Shown here: one piece after another, positions 62,350-64,000 of the stretch
How positions within the stretch are numbered: position 1 is the stretch's first letter
Layout of the letters: every line of letters starts with the position of its first letter
Source: Streptomyces lacrimifluminis
GTDB taxonomy: Bacteria > Actinomycetota > Actinomycetes > Streptomycetales > Streptomycetaceae
Direction of reading: 5' to 3'
NCBI RefSeq assembly: GCF_014646095.1
Contig: NZ_BMMU01000013.1
Coordinates: 62,001 to 126,000, forward strand
Length of the DNA: 64,000 nucleotides
Position numbers and translations under genes: made by a program
Notes under the pieces: model-generated
Databases searched by the model: none
Told to the model about the DNA's origin: nothing
Seen by the model: the letters and a program-made list of their open reading frames with translations, nothing else

Positions 62350-64000
62350 TCACAGCACCGTGAACGACTCCCTGACCCGTTCGTAGGTCCGTACCGCCTG
62401 CTCCTCGATGTCCTGGTGGTACCAGGTGCTGATCTGGTACGACTTCCCCTCCACGTCGAAGCCGAGCAGCCTGGCGTGCCAGTGGATGCCGTCCAGGGTG
62501 AAGGTGTACTCCCAGACGACCGCCGGGTGACCCTGGTACGTCGTCTCCTCCAGGGTGATCTTCGTGTAGTCCTGGCCCTGGCGGGCGTTGCGCTCCGACT
62601 CCTCCCAGGTCTCCAGCAACTCGCCGCGTGCGAGGGAGGACTTGGCCAGGAGCTCCTGCTTCCCGTCGGGGGACGTGTAGTGCACCTCGGCGCCCGTCTT
62701 CACGTCCCGGCGCCAGCCCGTCGGCGTCGCCCACGCGTATCCGCCCGCCTCCTCGTGCACGCCCGGCGGCAGGCTGCGCGGGCGGAAGGTGCCCTCGACG
62801 GTGGGTTCGGGGGAGTCGGGGGTGGGGGTGGCGGCCGGCGGGGTCGAGGGCGCGGACGATGCCCCGCGCGATGATCCGGGCGTCGCCGTGTTCTTGTCGT
62901 CGGGTGATCCTGCCGTCGCCGCCAGGATCATCCCGATCAGCGCCCCCGCGACGACCACACCCGCGGCCACCATGCCCATACGGCGGCGGCTTTGGCGCCG
63001 GTCGCGACCTCGCCGGGGGTCGGACGGGAGTGCGGGGCCCGGCAGTTCACCGGGCGGCGTTCCCGACGTCCCCGGCGGTACCACTGTCCGCGTGGCCGTC
63101 GGGAGGGCGGCTGCGTGCCTCGGACCCGGCCGCCTCTCCGTCACCGCCTGTGCGTGTGCGAGGCCCTGCGCGTTGGCCTGGCCTCGGACCAGGGAGACCC
63201 CGGCCCTGCGTGTTCCCCCGGGGCCCGGCGCCGGGGGCACTTGCCGGGCGGGGATCGCCGAGCCGACCTCGGACCGCATCTCGGAGGGGACTTCGTTGGA
63301 GGCTTCGGGGGACGGGGTTCCCAGGATCGGGGTGGCTGTCGTACGGGCGGTGGGCATCGCGTCCGTCGGCGGTGGGGGTTCGGGATCCTGCTGCCCCTGC
63401 TGCTCCCGCTGTTCCCGCTGTTCCCGCTCAGGGTCCTCCGGGTCCTCCAGTTCCTCCGGTGGCTGCTCGCGTGGCTGTCGTGCGGCCCGTACGAGTGACG
63501 CTTCGAGATACGCGGGCGTCTGTGCGTCCCCGTACGCCCGTACGGGAGTCGGGGGCGCTGTCTCCCAGCGGGTGTTCGGTGTCGGCGGCGCCTCGGGGGT
63601 TTCCGGCTCCCCCTCCCCCACGTGTGCCTCGTCGGGCGGCGTCGCCGGAAAGGCCACCGGCCGCAGGGCCCGTTCCACGTCCTCCAGGGCGGGCCTAGCC
63701 GACGGTTCCTTCTCCAGGAGGGCGGCCAGGATGTCGCGCAACGGGCCTGCCGCGGCCGGGAGTTCGGGCTCCTCGTACAGGACCGCGTGCAGTGTCGCCA
63801 GGGTCGTCTCGCGGGAGAACGGGGAGCGGCCTCCCAGCGCCGCGCAGAGTGTCGCGCCGAGGGACCACACGTCGGACGGCGGGCCCTGGTGCCGGCCCGA
63901 CACCCGCTCCGGTGCCATGTAGTCGGGGGAGCCGACGAGCATCCCGACCATCGTCAGGGCCTTCGCGTCCTGGATGGCGGCGATACCGAAGTCGGTGAGC
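62350..64000 (-). CDS. Membrane Ser/Thr protein kinase, C-terminal part (start beyond right edge)
   Basis: About 550 codons of a Hanks-type kinase. The right edge begins within the activation region (LTDFGIAAIQ, the DFG motif), followed by GSPDYMAPERVSG (APE motif), SDVWSLGATL and the final lobe. A long Pro/Thr/Glu-rich linker comes next, then one transmembrane helix (MGMVAAGVVVAGALIGMIL) and an extracytoplasmic domain of about 200 residues with FRPRSLPPG and YHQDIEEQAVRTY. The catalytic loop and N-terminal lobe lie outside the window. The outer domain is not a PASTA repeat, so a different signal is likely. Confidence 0.9.
   Translation of the reverse strand, partial: LTDFGIAAIQDAKALTMVGMLVGSPDYMAPERVSGRHQGPPSDVWSLGATLCAALGGRSPFSRETTLATLHAVLYEEPELPAAAGPLRDILAALLEKEPSARPALEDVERALRPVAFPATPPDEAHVGEGEPETPEAPPTPNTRWETAPPTPVRAYGDAQTPAYLEASLVRAARQPREQPPEELEDPEDPEREQREQREQQGQQDPEPPPPTDAMPTARTTATPILGTPSPEASNEVPSEMRSEVGSAIPARQVPPAPGPGGTRRAGVSLVRGQANAQGLAHAQAVTERRPGPRHAAALPTATRTVVPPGTSGTPPGELPGPALPSDPRRGRDRRQSRRRMGMVAAGVVVAGALIGMILAATAGSPDDKNTATPGSSRGASSAPSTPPAATPTPDSPEPTVEGTFRPRSLPPGVHEEAGGYAWATPTGWRRDVKTGAEVHYTSPDGKQELLAKSSLARGELLETWEESERNARQGQDYTKITLEETTYQGHPAVVWEYTFTLDGIHWHARLLGFDVEGKSYQISTWYHQDIEEQAVRTYERVRESFTVL

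Overview
The window is very GC-rich, almost saturated with genes, and has the gene content and order of the conserved core of a Streptomyces chromosome: leuS, nadD-rsfS, proBA, obg-rpmA-rplU, RNase E/G, the mre/mrd cell-shape cluster, ndk, folC, valS, clpX-clpP2-clpP1-tig and rpiB. Most genes lie on the minus strand. Gene identities are inferred from protein motifs and from remembered actinobacterial gene order; no database search was run.

Layout. 1-1.6 kb: 5' part of leuS with a leucine attenuator (leader peptide plus terminator). 1.9-4.8 kb: plus-strand redox pair, a cytochrome b/ferric-reductase-like membrane protein and a NuoF-like protein fused to a ferredoxin. 4.9-5.9 kb: two identical tRNA-Ala(GGC) genes around two tiny zinc-binding proteins. 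6-10.3 kb: histidine phosphatase, rsfS, a degenerate LCP/LytR-type protein, nadD, two small membrane proteins. 10.3-13.4 kb: M48 protease and two related membrane proteins. 13.5-16.7 kb: proA, a hypothetical, proB. 16.8-22.2 kb: an anionic wall-polymer module (TagF-like polymerase, cytidylyltransferase/reductase fusion) plus a Tat-exported PhoD phosphatase. 22.5-28.8 kb: obg, rpmA, rplU, very large RNase E/G. 29-35.4 kb: two halves of a radical-SAM pair (TIGR03936-like and TIGR03960-like) separated by an accessory island: a repeat-built membrane protein, a glycosyltransferase with compensating frameshifts and a secreted collagen-like protein. 35.5-43.6 kb: CYTH-CHAD protein, RodA/Sfr, PBP2, MreD, MreC, MreB. 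43.9-49.1 kb: ndk, DUF4233-like protein, folC, valS. 49.2-55 kb: Pro/Gln-rich membrane protein, clpX, clpP2, clpP1 with a ClgR-type box, tig. 55.1-64 kb: tRNA-Pro, tRNA-Gly, small membrane protein, HD hydrolase, PP2C phosphatase, Eis-like acetyltransferase, Fpg/Nei glycosylase, rpiB, amino-acid permease and the C-terminal part of a Ser/Thr kinase running off the right edge.

Functional themes: translation and ribosome assembly (leuS, valS, rplU, rpmA, obg, rsfS, tRNAs), wall growth and polarity (mre/mrd genes, TagF-like module, LCP-like protein), protein folding and turnover (tig, clp genes, M48) and nucleotide/cofactor metabolism (nadD, ndk, folC). The most interesting non-core features are the leuS attenuator, a recurring TANNNT-N6/7-start geometry that points to several leaderless mRNAs, the island between the radical-SAM partners, a dispersed intergenic repeat of about 100 bp present twice in opposite orientations, and a five-copy 13-bp tandem repeat between the permease and kinase genes.
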